Positions 12,301-23,315 of a stretch of DNA of 64,000 bases are shown here, piece by piece; position 1 is the stretch's first letter, and the number at the start of each line of letters is the position of its first letter. Both the position numbers and the translations under genes were made by a program. Origin of the DNA: Rotaria socialis (Eukaryota; Rotifera; Eurotatoria; Philodinida; Philodinidae); NCBI GenBank assembly GCA_905331475.1, contig CAJNYU010000523.1:124001-188000 (forward strand), read 5' to 3'. The notes under the pieces were generated by a model. It worked only from the letters and a program-made list of their open reading frames with translations, was not told where the DNA came from and searched no databases.

Positions 12301-13414
12301 CGCACTGAAAAAAAAGGTGCCAAACGAAACCTTTGAGGTTCCGTCGAGTTTTACTAAACTATATAAGCTTCCGTAGAATATTACGAAACCTGTTTGAAGT
12401 TTAGCAACATCCAAGGTTTTGTAAAAAACTTTTGAAAGTTTTAAAATTTCGAAAGGTTTTGTCCTGAACCCGTTGGTATTTGCGAAACCCAAGAGATTTC
12501 TGAATAAACCCTTTCGAGTTTCGTATTCAAAACTCATCAGTTATTTTTTCTTTATCTAGATCCACCATCATGTTCGAAAATGAAAATGGTGAGTTCGATT
12601 TTCACGTTCAATACTCATTAACAACTTCCTTTTTACTCAGATCCATCATCATTTTTGAATATAAAAATGGTGAGTTTGACTTTTAATATTGAAAACTCAT
12701 TAACGATTTCCTTTTCGCATAGACCCATGACCATTTTCGAATATGAAAATGGTGAGTTCGATTTCCATATTCATAAATAATTAGTAATGTTTGTTTTACT
12801 TAGATCCATGATCATATTCGAAAATGAAAATAGTGAGTTCGATTGTAAAAGTTGAAAGCGGATGAGTTAGTTTATTTCTATTTAGATCAAACAACTGTAG
12901 CAGATGGCTCTCCGCGCCTGAGCGTAGAGGATATGGCAGAAAAGTGCCTGATAATCGCCTCGCTTTTTCGGAAAATGCATTGTGTCGCATGGTTTGGAGC
13001 AGGTTCCTGGCCAATATGTTCCTGAGGTTTTTGAGTGAGTTCTAACCAAGTTGGTGGGTCATTGAGAAAGATGTGCCGGAAATAATGCATAGAATTCGGG
13101 AAAGTTTTTAGTCGGAATTCTTTTTTGATGCCTCATCGGGGCTGTATGTTTTTTTGTAGAGAGGGAGTGCGTTTTTGCATAATATAGTGATGGAAAACTG
13201 CAATCTATGATGGAGCATAGCATTGGACGAGAGCTTAGTTTAATGTTCGATGATGAATTATACGGAACCCTTTGTGCGAAACCCTAGTTATGAGCTGTTG
13301 AAGATGAAGGCTTTTTACGAAACCTAATTTGTAATAAACCTAAAAAGGATTTCGATTTGGTTGCAAAAATCGGAATCCTTTAGGGTTTCGTATGGTACCT
13401 TTTTTTTCTGTGCG
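12301..13414. mobile_element. Terminal-inverted-repeat element carrying a mini-exon-like tandem array
   Basis: The left end CGCACTGAAAAAAAAGGTGC (12301-12320) and the complement of the right end, CGCACAGAAAAAAAAGGTAC (13395-13414), match along about 38 bp. The first and last few hundred bases repeat GAAACC and GGTTTCG words in inverted orientation. The interior holds the four-unit repeat at 12560-12832 and unrelated filler. No transposase is visible, so it is non-autonomous. It lies between pieces of the decayed gene at 11274-14388. Confidence 0.75.
12560..12832 (+). repeat. Four tandem units, each a 29-nt core flanked by AG and GTGAG
   Basis: Cores at 12560-12588, 12641-12669, 12723-12751 and 12804-12832 are all exactly 29 nt, of the form ATCCATCATCATNTTCGAAA... 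ending AATG or AATA. Each is preceded by a pyrimidine-rich AG and followed by GTGAGT. The repeat period is 81-82 bp. A fifth pyrimidine-rich acceptor follows at about 12884. The layout is that of duplicated micro-exons with their introns, although 29 is not a multiple of three, so including each one would change the frame. Confidence 0.8.
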
Positions 13415-14389
13415 GCAACAACATTAATGAATGACGATTGTTCATTAGTATCTCATAGTACACCGGAATCAAAAAGAATAATCACAAACTTACGTCCAAT
13501 TTTAAACATAAACGACGTAAACAATCTCCAAGTGAAACAGCATCAATTGAATTACTTGGTCAATTTGATAACACAGACGGTGAATCAAATGATAGCGAAG
13601 ACGAACAACCTGGCAATAATGAACGTTATGTTCATCCAAATCAATCAACAACACATCAAACACCTACATTTGTTGGTCGTCCTGTCCTAGAAAAAATTTA
13701 AAAATCTAAAAATAAATCAGCTAAAGTGTAGTCTTCGCCTAAACAACAATGATTGTCCTTTACTAGTAAACTTGAATCTCAATATTTGAAGCCAATTCTT
13801 ATTGCATTAGATAGGATCGAAACAATGACAAAAAATTTATTTACCAATCAAAAGTAGATTGAAAATGTTTTACGTAAACAAAAAGTGACTGATTATTCAT
13901 TTCATGATTTTTAACTTGTTAATTATAGATGAATATTTCACTGAACAGCCTAGATGACAACGATGAATAAACTCACACTAAAACATTTCTATCCTCTATG
14001 GTATGATATACTTGCTATAATATATACAATGAAAATTTTCACTTTCAATTTTTTATTTATTTAGGAATATGAATTACCTGGTGTTGTTGTTGTTGATTTG
14101 CTGCAAAAATCTGGCGTTAAAGAACATGCCAATCATTATGTAACATATTTTGTGGACATACTTTTTAAGCCCGCTGAGCTTTTAGCTATGGAAACCAAAG
14201 ATATACCGAAACATGAACGATATATTTTACTTAAAGGTTTATATATGTTTACTTGTAATTTTATATTGGCATTCAATAATTTCAGAAGCAGTACGAAACA
14301 AATTTCATTTAACACACGACGAACTTGAAACTATGTGGATTTGACTTCATACTGTCATATTGTCTAAACGCCGAACAATTAGTGCAAAA

Positions 14390-14761
14390 CCCAGGTCGTG
14401 GACGTACGGCGGGAAACGGCGGGAAAGCACAGGAAAGCGCTGGAAACTGGAAGCAGTATTCCAGTTACCAGAGANAAACGGCGGGAAAGCACAGGAAAGC
14501 GCTGGAAACTGGAAGCAGTATTCCAGTTGGAAGTTACCGGATTTTTTTCCTGTAGATTCCGATCAACTTCCAGATGTAAAACACAGAAAACTGACCGGAA
14601 AACACAGGAAACTGACCGGAATCCACTGGGAAAAAAATCCGGTAACTTCCAACTGGAATACTGCTTCCAGTTTCCAGTGCTTTCCGGCCAGATACGGTGA
14701 TTTTTCCGCATCTTTCCGGCCGATTCCTACAGTATCCGTCCTCCGGAATCATTGACCTGGG
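14390..14761. mobile_element. CCCAGGTC-type inverted-repeat element
   Basis: The ends are CCCAGGTC (14390-14397) and GACCTGGG (14754-14761). The interior contains direct and inverted copies of a GGAAAGCGCTGGAAACTGGA and CAGTATTCCAGTT block. AAA flanks both sides, a possible 3-bp target duplication. The short frames read here are all by-products. There is one undetermined base at 14475, beside a 62-bp-offset direct duplication. Confidence 0.75.
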
Positions 14762-15012
14762 AAAGAAAAAAAACATGAATCAACAAATCAATAATTAATT
14801 TCTTATTTATATTTCGTTATTAAATTTCTCCAGCTGCCTACGTAGAACAATTCAGCTTACATGCTCATTTACTTTTACTTGAGATTCATGTTACTCTTTC
14901 TTTTTTTTTGTTTCTAAACTCTCTAATGAACATGTACCAGAATTAACTTTTGCTTTTATTCATCTACATTTTACCATATAAACTTGTACCCATTTCTTAT
15001 AGTTGTTTCCTC

Positions 15013-16167
15013 CCTAGTGAAAGTACTCGTTCAGCGAGTACGACTTTGCAGCACGAGTACTGAGATTACTCGACTGAGTACTCGATGAATTTTATGTGTA
15101 ACAATACTTTTCGTGTACTATGACGAAGTACTTCAATGAGTTTTCTCGCTAAGAATAACTCGTATACGAAAATACGAGCACTCGAGGTAGTACTATCATC
15201 GTTTTTCCGAACGCATCCAGCAAAACACCTATGTAATACGATGCATGAAAATAAAATAATATTGCGTAATTAATAACAACTGTATAATGAACCGAAAATT
15301 TGGAAAAACTCTTTAAACAAATTATCGATTTCATTCTCCATATTTTGTGATTAGTCATTCATGCGCCGTAGTCAATTGGCTATTTAAAGAATAGAAAAAC
15401 AAATCCATTTCATTTCAGCTATTCACTTCTCGAGTAAGACCGAATATTTATTTGAAATTACAAAATTATTTATTAAATTTTAAAGCTTAAATCAAAGATG
15501 AAATATCGTTTTAGATAAAAATTATTTTTTTCAGGAAAATTAATGAAACAAGGAGTATGAGAAATTTTTTCACAAAGCTATAAAATTCAATATTCTGAAG
15601 ATGCATCAATCATACAGAAGACAGTTCATCGATTTTTTATTTGCTACTTAATGATAATAGTTTCCGATTTAGAATGCTCATGTTTTTTTTGTAACGATAT
15701 AAAGTGAATGTGTACTGTTATCGTGTATCTTAATTCGATCCATAATTTATTTCCCGTTTGTGTTTACATATGTTGTAATGTTTTCAATCGAGATTTTTAT
15801 TTAGTTTTTTTGCGTTCTTTTGATAAATGTTTTATTTGTATGTCCTAATTAAAAAGCATTTTAAGGTAATAAAACAATTCATTTCTGGAATTCTTATCAC
15901 GCAGGTTACTGTTCTATCATCAGCTTTTAAATAAAATAAATTGAACGCATTAGAAAGATACAGAACAAAAGATAGATATCTGAGTATTTTACAAAAACCC
16001 ACTAGCATACTCAGGAAATGTATGATGAGTACTCAAACCCACGAGTTTACAGAACGAGTATTCGATAGTCGCACTCAGACACTCAAATCTTAGCACGAGT
16101 ACTACTGATGAGTACTCAAACCCGCGAGTACTTTTTGAGTATTCTCTAGGCGAGTACATTCACTAGG
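15013..16167. mobile_element. Inverted-repeat element with clusters of GAGTACTC motifs at both ends
   Basis: The left end CCTAGTGAAAGTACTCG (15013-15029) and the complement of 16151-16167 (CCTAGTGAATGTACTCG) match over 17 bp with one mismatch. Both ends (15020-15185 and 15990-16160) are packed with GAGTACTC-like palindromes. The centre is AT-rich and non-coding. The short minus-strand frame at 15149-15358 is not credible as a gene. A MITE-like element about 1.15 kb long. Confidence 0.75.
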
Positions 16168-16319
16168 CATTCTTCTTAGAAAATAATATTCTTAGCAATT
16201 TTTTGTATAATGTATATACATTGAAACATTTAATAAACTAAGAAGAACAAACGAGACCATTCTTGTTAGCTATATTGTTTTCGATAATTGCTCATTAATA
16301 TTAGTCAATGATTCAGAGT

Positions 16320-17062
16320 ATTACGATGCAGTTGTGCCATATCTGCGATCATACTGTGACCTATATTTACAAAAAACTGCGACGTATCCCAGGTCGAACA
16401 TTACGGCCCGTATACGGCCATTGACGGTTACTTTACGACTGTTTTACGGGCGAAATTTTGCCGTAATATCTGGCGCAGTAATACGGACCGTATTATCATG
16501 AGAGTACGGAGCACAAACAGCCATAAACCATGCAAATTCAGTCCCGTTTACGGTGCCGTATTACTGCGCCAGGTATTACGGGCAAATACGGCCTATTTAC
16601 TGCCGTAAAGATACCGTTTTGACATCGTTTACCGTCGACAAACAGATCGTAAACGAGTCCGTTTTAATCAACCTGGGTATTTACGCATGGTTGTGAATTT
16701 TTGACCGTAACTACGATTTTTTCATCGCAATTGTGCCGATATTGATGGCACGCTTGGATGATTCTCCTTCTTCCTCCTTCTGTTCTCTTTCCATTGTTAT
16801 AATATATCTCTTTCCTGTCTCTCTTCTATCTCTCTCCTATATATACGTGTGTTATGTATAAAGTTGTTACACACTGGATATGTGAAAAACTGAATCAACA
16901 TCATTGTCGAGAGTGGCAGTAAGCTACTCCACCTCTATCCAGTTTGTCATTAACATATCTACCCAAATAGGGTCCCATATTTATCGTTACAGCAGTTACG
17001 CATAACTACGTCGCATTTTTTCGCAATTAAGGATCACAGTGCGATTGCAGTTTGATCGTAAT
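16320..17062. mobile_element. Foldback element acting as host for a nested CCCAGGT element
   Basis: The left arm, from ATTACGATGCAGTTGTGCC at 16320, and the complement of the right arm, ending at 17062 (ATTACGATCAAACTGCAATC), are similar over about 70 bp to the motif TGCGACGTA. The left arm is interrupted after GCGACGTAT by the element at 16388-16677. The central part includes CT-rich filler at about 16760-16850. Non-coding. Confidence 0.65.
16388..16677. mobile_element. Nested CCCAGGT element with TAT target duplication
   Basis: It starts CCCAGGTCG and ends AACCTGGG. TAT lies directly on both sides (16385-16387 and 16678-16680). The interior is built of TTACGG/CCGTAA words in both orientations. 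Together with 14390-14761 it defines an element family whose members share only the short termini, with different interiors. Confidence 0.75.
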
Positions 17063-18660
17063 GGAACATATGAGTGGATAAGTAACTTTGGATCTGAAAA
17101 ATTCCATTCTAAACGCCCATACCCTCAAGATAGTGCTTGCATAATCAATAGGAAAACAATCACTAGTATTTGATAGAATTGGAATCAAATAGATACAATA
17201 TATTCTTATAGTGTCAAACTTTATGATGGTAACTTTTGATTAATAACGGTTATCAAATACACCAGAAACGATCGAAATATTCGTAGCGGTTCTATATTAT
17301 TGGCCAATGGAAATCGTTTGATTTTTTTTTAAATTTTACTGTGTTATACTTTTATGAAATAGTGAAGTTTTATTATCGTATTCTGAAAGAGCGTATAAGA
17401 ATCTATATAATCTTGTATACTAGAGAGAAAATACTTGATAAAAAATAAAATTTTTCATACAAACGAAAGCTGTTAGGTGGTTCTATAATTTTGGCCAGTA
17501 TTGTAGATCTTAACGTGCTCATTAGGTGAATTTTGATGGTTCGATAGTATAGAGTCGATACATTATTATTCGATACAATGTGAAAAGTACGTTTTATTTT
17601 TGTTAAGCGTATGAAAATATGAACGAAACTCAAGCTGTGAAGGACGATCTTATGATTAAGTGATTTCGCAAGGAAATATCTGATCGAAGTAGTTGATAAT
17701 TTTTAAGAAAAACTCTCGTTTTTTTCTATCATAGTTTCTATAGGACATAAATCTGTATTCTCTTCAATTTTTGCGAAACTCTTAGGTAATTATCTTCATT
17801 AGAAAAAAGAACCCTCACAATACTGAAGTATTATTTTTCTTCTATCAATATTATTATTCGTAGCAGATCCATTTATGAGTAGCTGTCTAATTCGAGTTCA
17901 AATATAAATGGAGAAAAGAAAAAGTTTAAGTAAAACTAAATCTAGGAATAGATTTAGTTTTAGTCTAACTTTCCGATATATGCGACATATGAATACATAT
18001 ATATTCCTCACCCGCACCCATATTTGAGCACTCCTCCTTGGTATCCATTACCCACACTCACATTTGAAGTACCCCAAGTATCCCCCGCATCCACTCCACC
18101 TGAAACTAAATATATTTCTATCACTTACGTATTTTCGATTGATACCATGCAGTTGGATGTCTATTTATATTCGAATTCGAACTAGGCATTTCATGCCATT
18201 TATATGAATTATGCTCTACTTTCTTTTCTCGTCACAAATGATCTCATTAATAAATACTAATTAGCTTACCTGAATAGAGTCTATCTATTAAAAAAAGTCT
18301 TAATACATCTTCTATGAAGTTAATCTATACATTGATCTACTAGAACAAGTGGCACACAAAGTACAATATATGCAAAAACAATGCATCAGGTTAGGCTGTC
18401 AAAGATAATTGATTATGGTAAACATATAAAAGAAATTGTATAAAAATAAGTTTGTGTGAGCATTACCAAGATTAAATTTGTCTAATATCGTGCTTTGTCA
18501 CATGTAATTATAATAAGAGTTTGTAATTCCGTTTTGCATTACGTTAGTTTTCTAGTTTTGAGAAGCACTTGATACTGAGATTACTTTTTATATAAAAAGG
18601 AAAAAACCTTTTCTGAGTGCCATACTAACAATTAACGTTTCATTTCTATATTTAAAACAT
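17063..18660. other. AT-rich stretch without a recognised gene
   Basis: No coding exon was found. The minus-strand frame 17403-17633 has no domain features. A short perfect-looking hairpin at about 17932-17970 (AAACTAAATCTA ... TAGATTTAGTTT) is the only structured item noticed. Confidence 0.5.
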
Positions 18661-18681
18661 TGAAGAACATATATATATATA

Positions 18682-18687
18682 TATAAA
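18682..18687 (+). promoter_or_regulatory. TATA box of the secreted-peptide gene
   Basis: TATAAA follows an AT dinucleotide run and lies 66-71 bp before the ATG at 18753. This would place transcription start near 18710 and leave a 5' UTR of about 40 nt. The AT run itself could produce the motif by chance. Confidence 0.4.
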
Positions 18688-18752
18688 GACAAAGGTCCAC
18701 AACATATATTCATTTACACATGCATCATACATAGACATTCAAGATTTCAATC

Positions 18753-19085
18753 ATGCAAATCTATCACTATGCATTCTGGCTGTTAACTTTGAGCGTTGTT
18801 TTGGCTAAGTTAGTTTAAAGCTTATTGAAAATATTCTAGTTTGTTTTTTAAACTTATTTTAGTACGGGATCTCTGTCTCGATCGATAGACAATGAAAAAT
18901 ATGAAGAAGTATATGATCCAAATAATTCTTATGATCATATCGATGCACCATATAGTCTTACGGCATATTTAAATAATCCTCTGGCATTCGAAATAACTGA
19001 CGGTACAGCGTATCATAGGCCACTATCATTCGAACGGCAAAGAAGATCAATAAGAAAAGGTGATTCAAGTGAATTCATGGGTTAA
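18753..19085 (+). CDS. Small secreted peptide precursor, neuropeptide-like
   Basis: Two exons, 18753-18808 and 18863-19085, join over a 54-nt GT-AG intron to give 92 residues. The N-terminus MQIYHYAFWLLTLSVVLA is a typical signal peptide, and the first intron falls just after it, as in many peptide-hormone genes. The rest is a short, cysteine-free, Tyr/Asp/Asn-rich propeptide with a furin-like RQRR site. After that site comes SIRKGDSSEFMG and then the stop. A C-terminal Gly directly before the stop is the usual donor for peptide alpha-amidation, so one predicted product would end in EFM-amide. A TATA box lies upstream and an AATAAA about 40 nt downstream. No known neuropeptide family was recognised, and the precursor has only one clear product. 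Alternatives are a small structural or immune secreted peptide. The exon model is good; the function is inference. Confidence 0.65.
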
Positions 19086-19126
19086 ACATATGTTGTTTAT
19101 TGTAAAACCGTTTTTAAACATATGAA

Positions 19127-19132
19127 AATAAA
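19127..19132 (+). terminator. Candidate poly(A) signal of the secreted-peptide gene
   Basis: AATAAA lies 42 nt after the stop codon at 19085. Confidence 0.45.
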
Positions 19133-19264
19133 TTATACTTGCTGATTTTAATAATAATGAAGTTTAATCTATATAAAACAAACAATTTATCAAAATCATA
19201 TTTTAATAAAATTTACCTATTAGGAATAAAAAAACTAGTTCCTAAAAATACATGATAACTAAAC

Positions 19265-19393
19265 ATGAAATTTTCATCGAAATTATTTCGATTGTTTCTA
19301 ATCCTATTTATGTTCAATACTGAAAATCAGTCTACTTTTACTACTGTTCGAGTTATCAAAGGTGGCATGCATTTAGTCTTGAGGACTATCTAG
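19265..19393 (+). CDS. Possible 42-residue secreted micropeptide
   Basis: An uninterrupted 43-codon frame (including the stop), 180 bp after the peptide-precursor gene, starts MKFSSKLFRLFLILFMF, which reads as a signal peptide, followed by about 22 polar residues. There are no cysteines and no dibasic site. It may be a chance frame, or the decayed first exon of a neighbouring secreted gene. Only composition supports it. Confidence 0.2.
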   Translation: MKFSSKLFRLFLILFMFNTENQSTFTTVRVIKGGMHLVLRTI

Positions 19394-22002
19394 GTAGCAT
19401 GTCTACATAAATCAACCATGCAAAAAGAAAGATAAAAATCTGTAAAAGTTTTTATCGGTTCATTATATGAAGCACAACTTTTTAAACATCACTCATACTC
19501 CTAAATCAAAATGAAGACATTCAAAACGCATAAAACTAAACTTTTATCAGAAAACGTTATTAATCCGTTCAAATTCGCATACATAAATATGGTACCGCAG
19601 ATAAAAAGATGAACCGATTATTTTTACCAAAAAATTTGATATTTTACTTTTCTTTTACATAAACTTCAGCTTTTCGGAGTGTTCATTATCAATTTTATCA
19701 ATGTTGAGAAACATATATTAGACGTTAATATAATCATTTTTAAACACACATGTGGTGTCGTACACTCGTGCTCTTAAAAACGATGTGCATAAACCTTTTT
19801 CTCATGCAACTGGATTATTTAAAGCGCAGCATAAGTTTTGAACTTATTAATTATTCGATGTTCAATGAATTATAGAAAAAAAAACTTCACAATATAAATG
19901 CGATTAATGCATTACTATTTACAGATGAACTAATAATCTAAATGTATCTCTGTTACACAGTTAACTTGAGAATACGATGAAATCGTATTAATAATAAACA
20001 AGGTCTTTTCTTTTTTTTTTGATTGTAATGGATCCGTGATATATTTTACCATGAAATTACACAACATTATCGAACTAATGTTTGTGAACATTAGAATAGA
20101 AATAGTCTTGTTAATAGCCATATTTGGGTCACATATGGTTATGAAAAGAAAAATGAGCATTCCCGTTGGCATAAAATCATTAGATATAAATTTTTATTCG
20201 ACAGCTGTATCCAGCAATCGGATTATTGCTGCGATTTGTCTCATTCGAAGAATAATAAAAGACTGAATCTCTCTCGATGAAACCACAAAATGAGCACTTT
20301 AACTAATCAATAAAAGAAGAAGATTTGTAGTATAGAATTGAAAATATATTATTTACTCTCATGTCAATATTAAATAATATCAACAATCGAAACGACTCGT
20401 TTTTTTCTTTGTCGCTGATTAAGTCTCTATTCATTCTAGATCTCTCATTGATAAACAAATAATGAAAGTTTTTATATATTATGCACGTATAATGATTTGC
20501 TTAGCTTTAAAATAACAACAAACACATACAATAGATTAATTTAGAAATCAAAATTTCTCTAGTGTCCTTTCAAAAATTTTGCATAGAACAGATTTATCTA
20601 TTATAGTTATGGCGGGAATTAGTTTCAAACATTCGTTGCAAATCAAATTATAAGAGCGAAGTTATTAACGAAAATGCTCTCATATTATTCTTTGGAAAGT
20701 TAATTAAATCATTTGAATTCTATGAGAGATGTTTAAAAGTAAGTTTGTCATACAGGAATTTTAGAGATCCTGTCGATGTATAAGCATGATAAAATCGAGT
20801 ATAGTGCTTAGAAAGATTGTTGATTCAAGCAATTTATTCAGTATTGAAACCAAATGGTAGCGATTTTATTCTTCAATCATCAAAATGTTTTATCTCTACT
20901 TAAATATAATGACTTATAGTATCCTTGACAGACAGTTCATTTTTAGTGAAATCTGATTTTTTTCATAAGACCATTGAAACTTTCATGGCCTGAGACAAAA
21001 CTAAGAACTCAGCTAGAAAAATTGCAATTAATAAACAAGTTTTTGCAATATATCACTTGAAAATTGTATTCTTTTTTTTAGTATAAAACCAACCATCTGA
21101 AACGATTCAATAAATTTTCTAAACAACGACCCCTCTATAATACTTTTTCCAATACCAACAAGAGCTGTCTTCACTGTTCTGGAATATTACAAAGAAAAAC
21201 GAATACATCATTTAAATTATAGATAACATTCTATTGATATGCAGCAATATGTAAATCTACGTACAGATGTAAATAACAACTAGGAAAACATATAAAAAAT
21301 TAATTATCTTTAGTGTGGATGCACTCAAGCCAAAGTGTTTTGCTATCAATATGTCATATAGACATTTGTTTATTTTAGTTAGTATCTTTAGGTGCTTTAT
21401 GTTTTTGTAGAAGTTAACTATAACAAGCTACCCACTGAATATTTTATTGAAGAACTTGTTCACAACTTTCACATAGAATGTTATAAGACAGCATATGGAA
21501 AAGTAAAAATTAAAATATTTCCAATGACAAAGAAACAATCAATACTAGGCGTTGGCATTTTTTATTAAAAACTATAATCAACAATGAAATTCACATTAAT
21601 ATTAAAATGTTTGCTTATCTACTAAGTCATTATTCCTACAAGAAAGAGTATGGTGAAGATAAATTTCTGATGGAGTTGACGAGTAGGACTTCAAAGGCAT
21701 TGCTAACCATTATTCTGTATAGATTAAAATAACATATCTATTATTGACTTCTGTTCACAAGACACGTTTATTCGAAAATATAGTGGATGTCTCTATATCT
21801 TACATCAACAATTATAACAAAAGGCACTGTATTTCAAAATTATTTTTTGGTTCCTTTCGTTAGTATTTTGTTTTTATAGAATACATAGAATACAATGATA
21901 CATATACACTATAAACTAACAAAAAAGAGCAAAAGAAGCTAAGTAATTTGACCAACTGACTATAATTTGGAGAAATAATAACTGAAAAAAATAAAGAACT
22001 CA
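19394..22002. other. AT-rich intergenic stretch, nothing recognised
   Basis: Short frames around 19930-20266 overlap on both strands and look accidental. No repeats with clear ends were seen. Confidence 0.5.
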
Positions 22003-23315
22003 TTAGCATCTTATCAACCGATCACCACTGTTTGAACAAAAATAACACTGCTTTTCAAACCATGTTAATTGTCCTGGAAATATTAAACGATGAGAATTCG
22101 TACCAGTTTGAAGTAAACATGGTGTTGCTTTAGTCATATTGAACACTGCTGGTAACAATCTGTAATTATCGATCGCTTTTCCTGGATGACTTTTATTATT
22201 CATTTTTGTGTGATTTGTAATGTCAACATCGATTTTAACGACTTGATCGCAACTATGACATTTTCTTTGTCCATTAATGCACATACACGAAATGCATGTA
22301 TCATTTTTTGGTGTTAACCATTTTGTACCCGATGGAAAGTAATACATGATTGAAATCGGTCGTGCTGTATATACAATACATGGTCGAACACATGATTCAT
22401 GAATCCTTACACATTTTAATTGACCATCTAATGTACATGAGCATCGCGTACAACTATTATGATCAATCCATGATGTTTCACGAGGAATTTCAATGTAACG
22501 ACTAAGTTTGTTAGTTAGATTTGATGATGATGGAAAACGTTCGATTAATATACAAAATTTTGGTTCACTTCCCAATGAACATTCGGGTTGTATACGTACA
22601 GTTGTCACACGAGGAGTAAAAGGAATTTTATTGATAGATGGAGAATGATCGTTTCTAAAAAAACAAACATGAAATATTTAGTTATTTATTTTATAGAAAC
22701 AAAAAGTTAAAAATTTCATCATTAGTTTTTTCTTTCTAGTGAAAATGAATTTCAACTCAATAATTATTACTTTGACATTTCCTGTGATCGTTGAACAACT
22801 GTTCGATTGGCTGTTAATGGGAATGGTGGTTTTCTACATAACCAATGCCCATTTTGAGAACATTTACAACTATAACACCCATCTCTAGATCTTACACGTA
22901 AACCTAATCGATTTTTTGAACAAATGACTACGCGTTGACGTATCGAAGGGAAATTTTCAATCGGCCATTTAGCTAAATCATTTGCTGTTGGTAATGTGCC
23001 ATTAATGGATCGAAGAATAGTTAATGAATCAGAAGCAATCGATCGTTGTTGACTATAAAAGACGCGTACTTTACCTTGTTCACAAACACAATAAGGAGAG
23101 CCCGATACGTCCGTTCGACCCCATGTGGCACCATTTTCAAAACGATGTCCTTGATACCAACATTCACCTGATTCAAAGCCCGGTCCTGACCATGTGTACA
23201 ATTGAATGTCTACTGGACGACATTCAATATCATCATTGCCTGGAACAATACCTAAGCAACATTGCTCAGGTCTTGATACCAGTAATAAATATATCGCGAA
23301 TAAATAATGTAGCAA
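22003..23315 (-). CDS. Secreted cysteine-rich protein with about five VWC-like modules
   Basis: Two exons on the minus strand, 22771-23315 and 22003-22654, join over a 116-nt intron in phase to give 398 residues. The N-terminus (MLHYLFAIYLLLVSRPEQC) is a signal peptide. The mature part repeats a cysteine module of the form W...C..C.C..G...C. Examples are DGCYSCKCSQNGHWLC at the end of the first exon, then NSCTRCSCTLDGQLKC and DTCISCMCINGQRKC, plus a more divergent first module (GECWYQGHRFENGATWGR...YCVC) and a last one ending at the C-terminus. This spacing is that of von Willebrand factor C / fibronectin type 1-like modules, which bind extracellular ligands such as BMPs. No protease, TIL or transmembrane segment is seen. 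The two exons give about 40% and 60% of the protein. The general class is fairly sure; no orthologue is recognised. Confidence 0.75.

Larger units (their letters stand above)
11274..14388 (+). pseudogene. Decayed BEN-domain-like gene broken by transposon insertions
   Basis: Coding remnants appear in order on the plus strand. The segment 11274-11384 includes the motif FILVQSGKKKFIGVVLEEG and ends at a GT donor. It joins in phase to 11676-about 11790 (ISEAADRLTKK...), which follows an AG acceptor. A low-complexity acidic stretch at about 13500-13700 has several in-frame stops after it. Segment 14063-14238 (VVVVDLLQKSG ... DILFKPAELLAM) then splices over a short intron to 14286-14380, where a stop interrupts the frame. 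The last part resembles the helical BEN DNA-binding fold, but that is a weak, from-memory match. Elements at 12001-12111 and 12301-13414 are inserted between the pieces. Stops, missing linkers and insertions indicate a dead gene. Function not assigned with confidence. Confidence 0.5.

Noticed and set aside
14325-14776. Several overlapping frames on both strands with repeated GSSIPV-type peptides
   Set aside because: They are by-products of the iterated word structure of the CCCAGGTC element.
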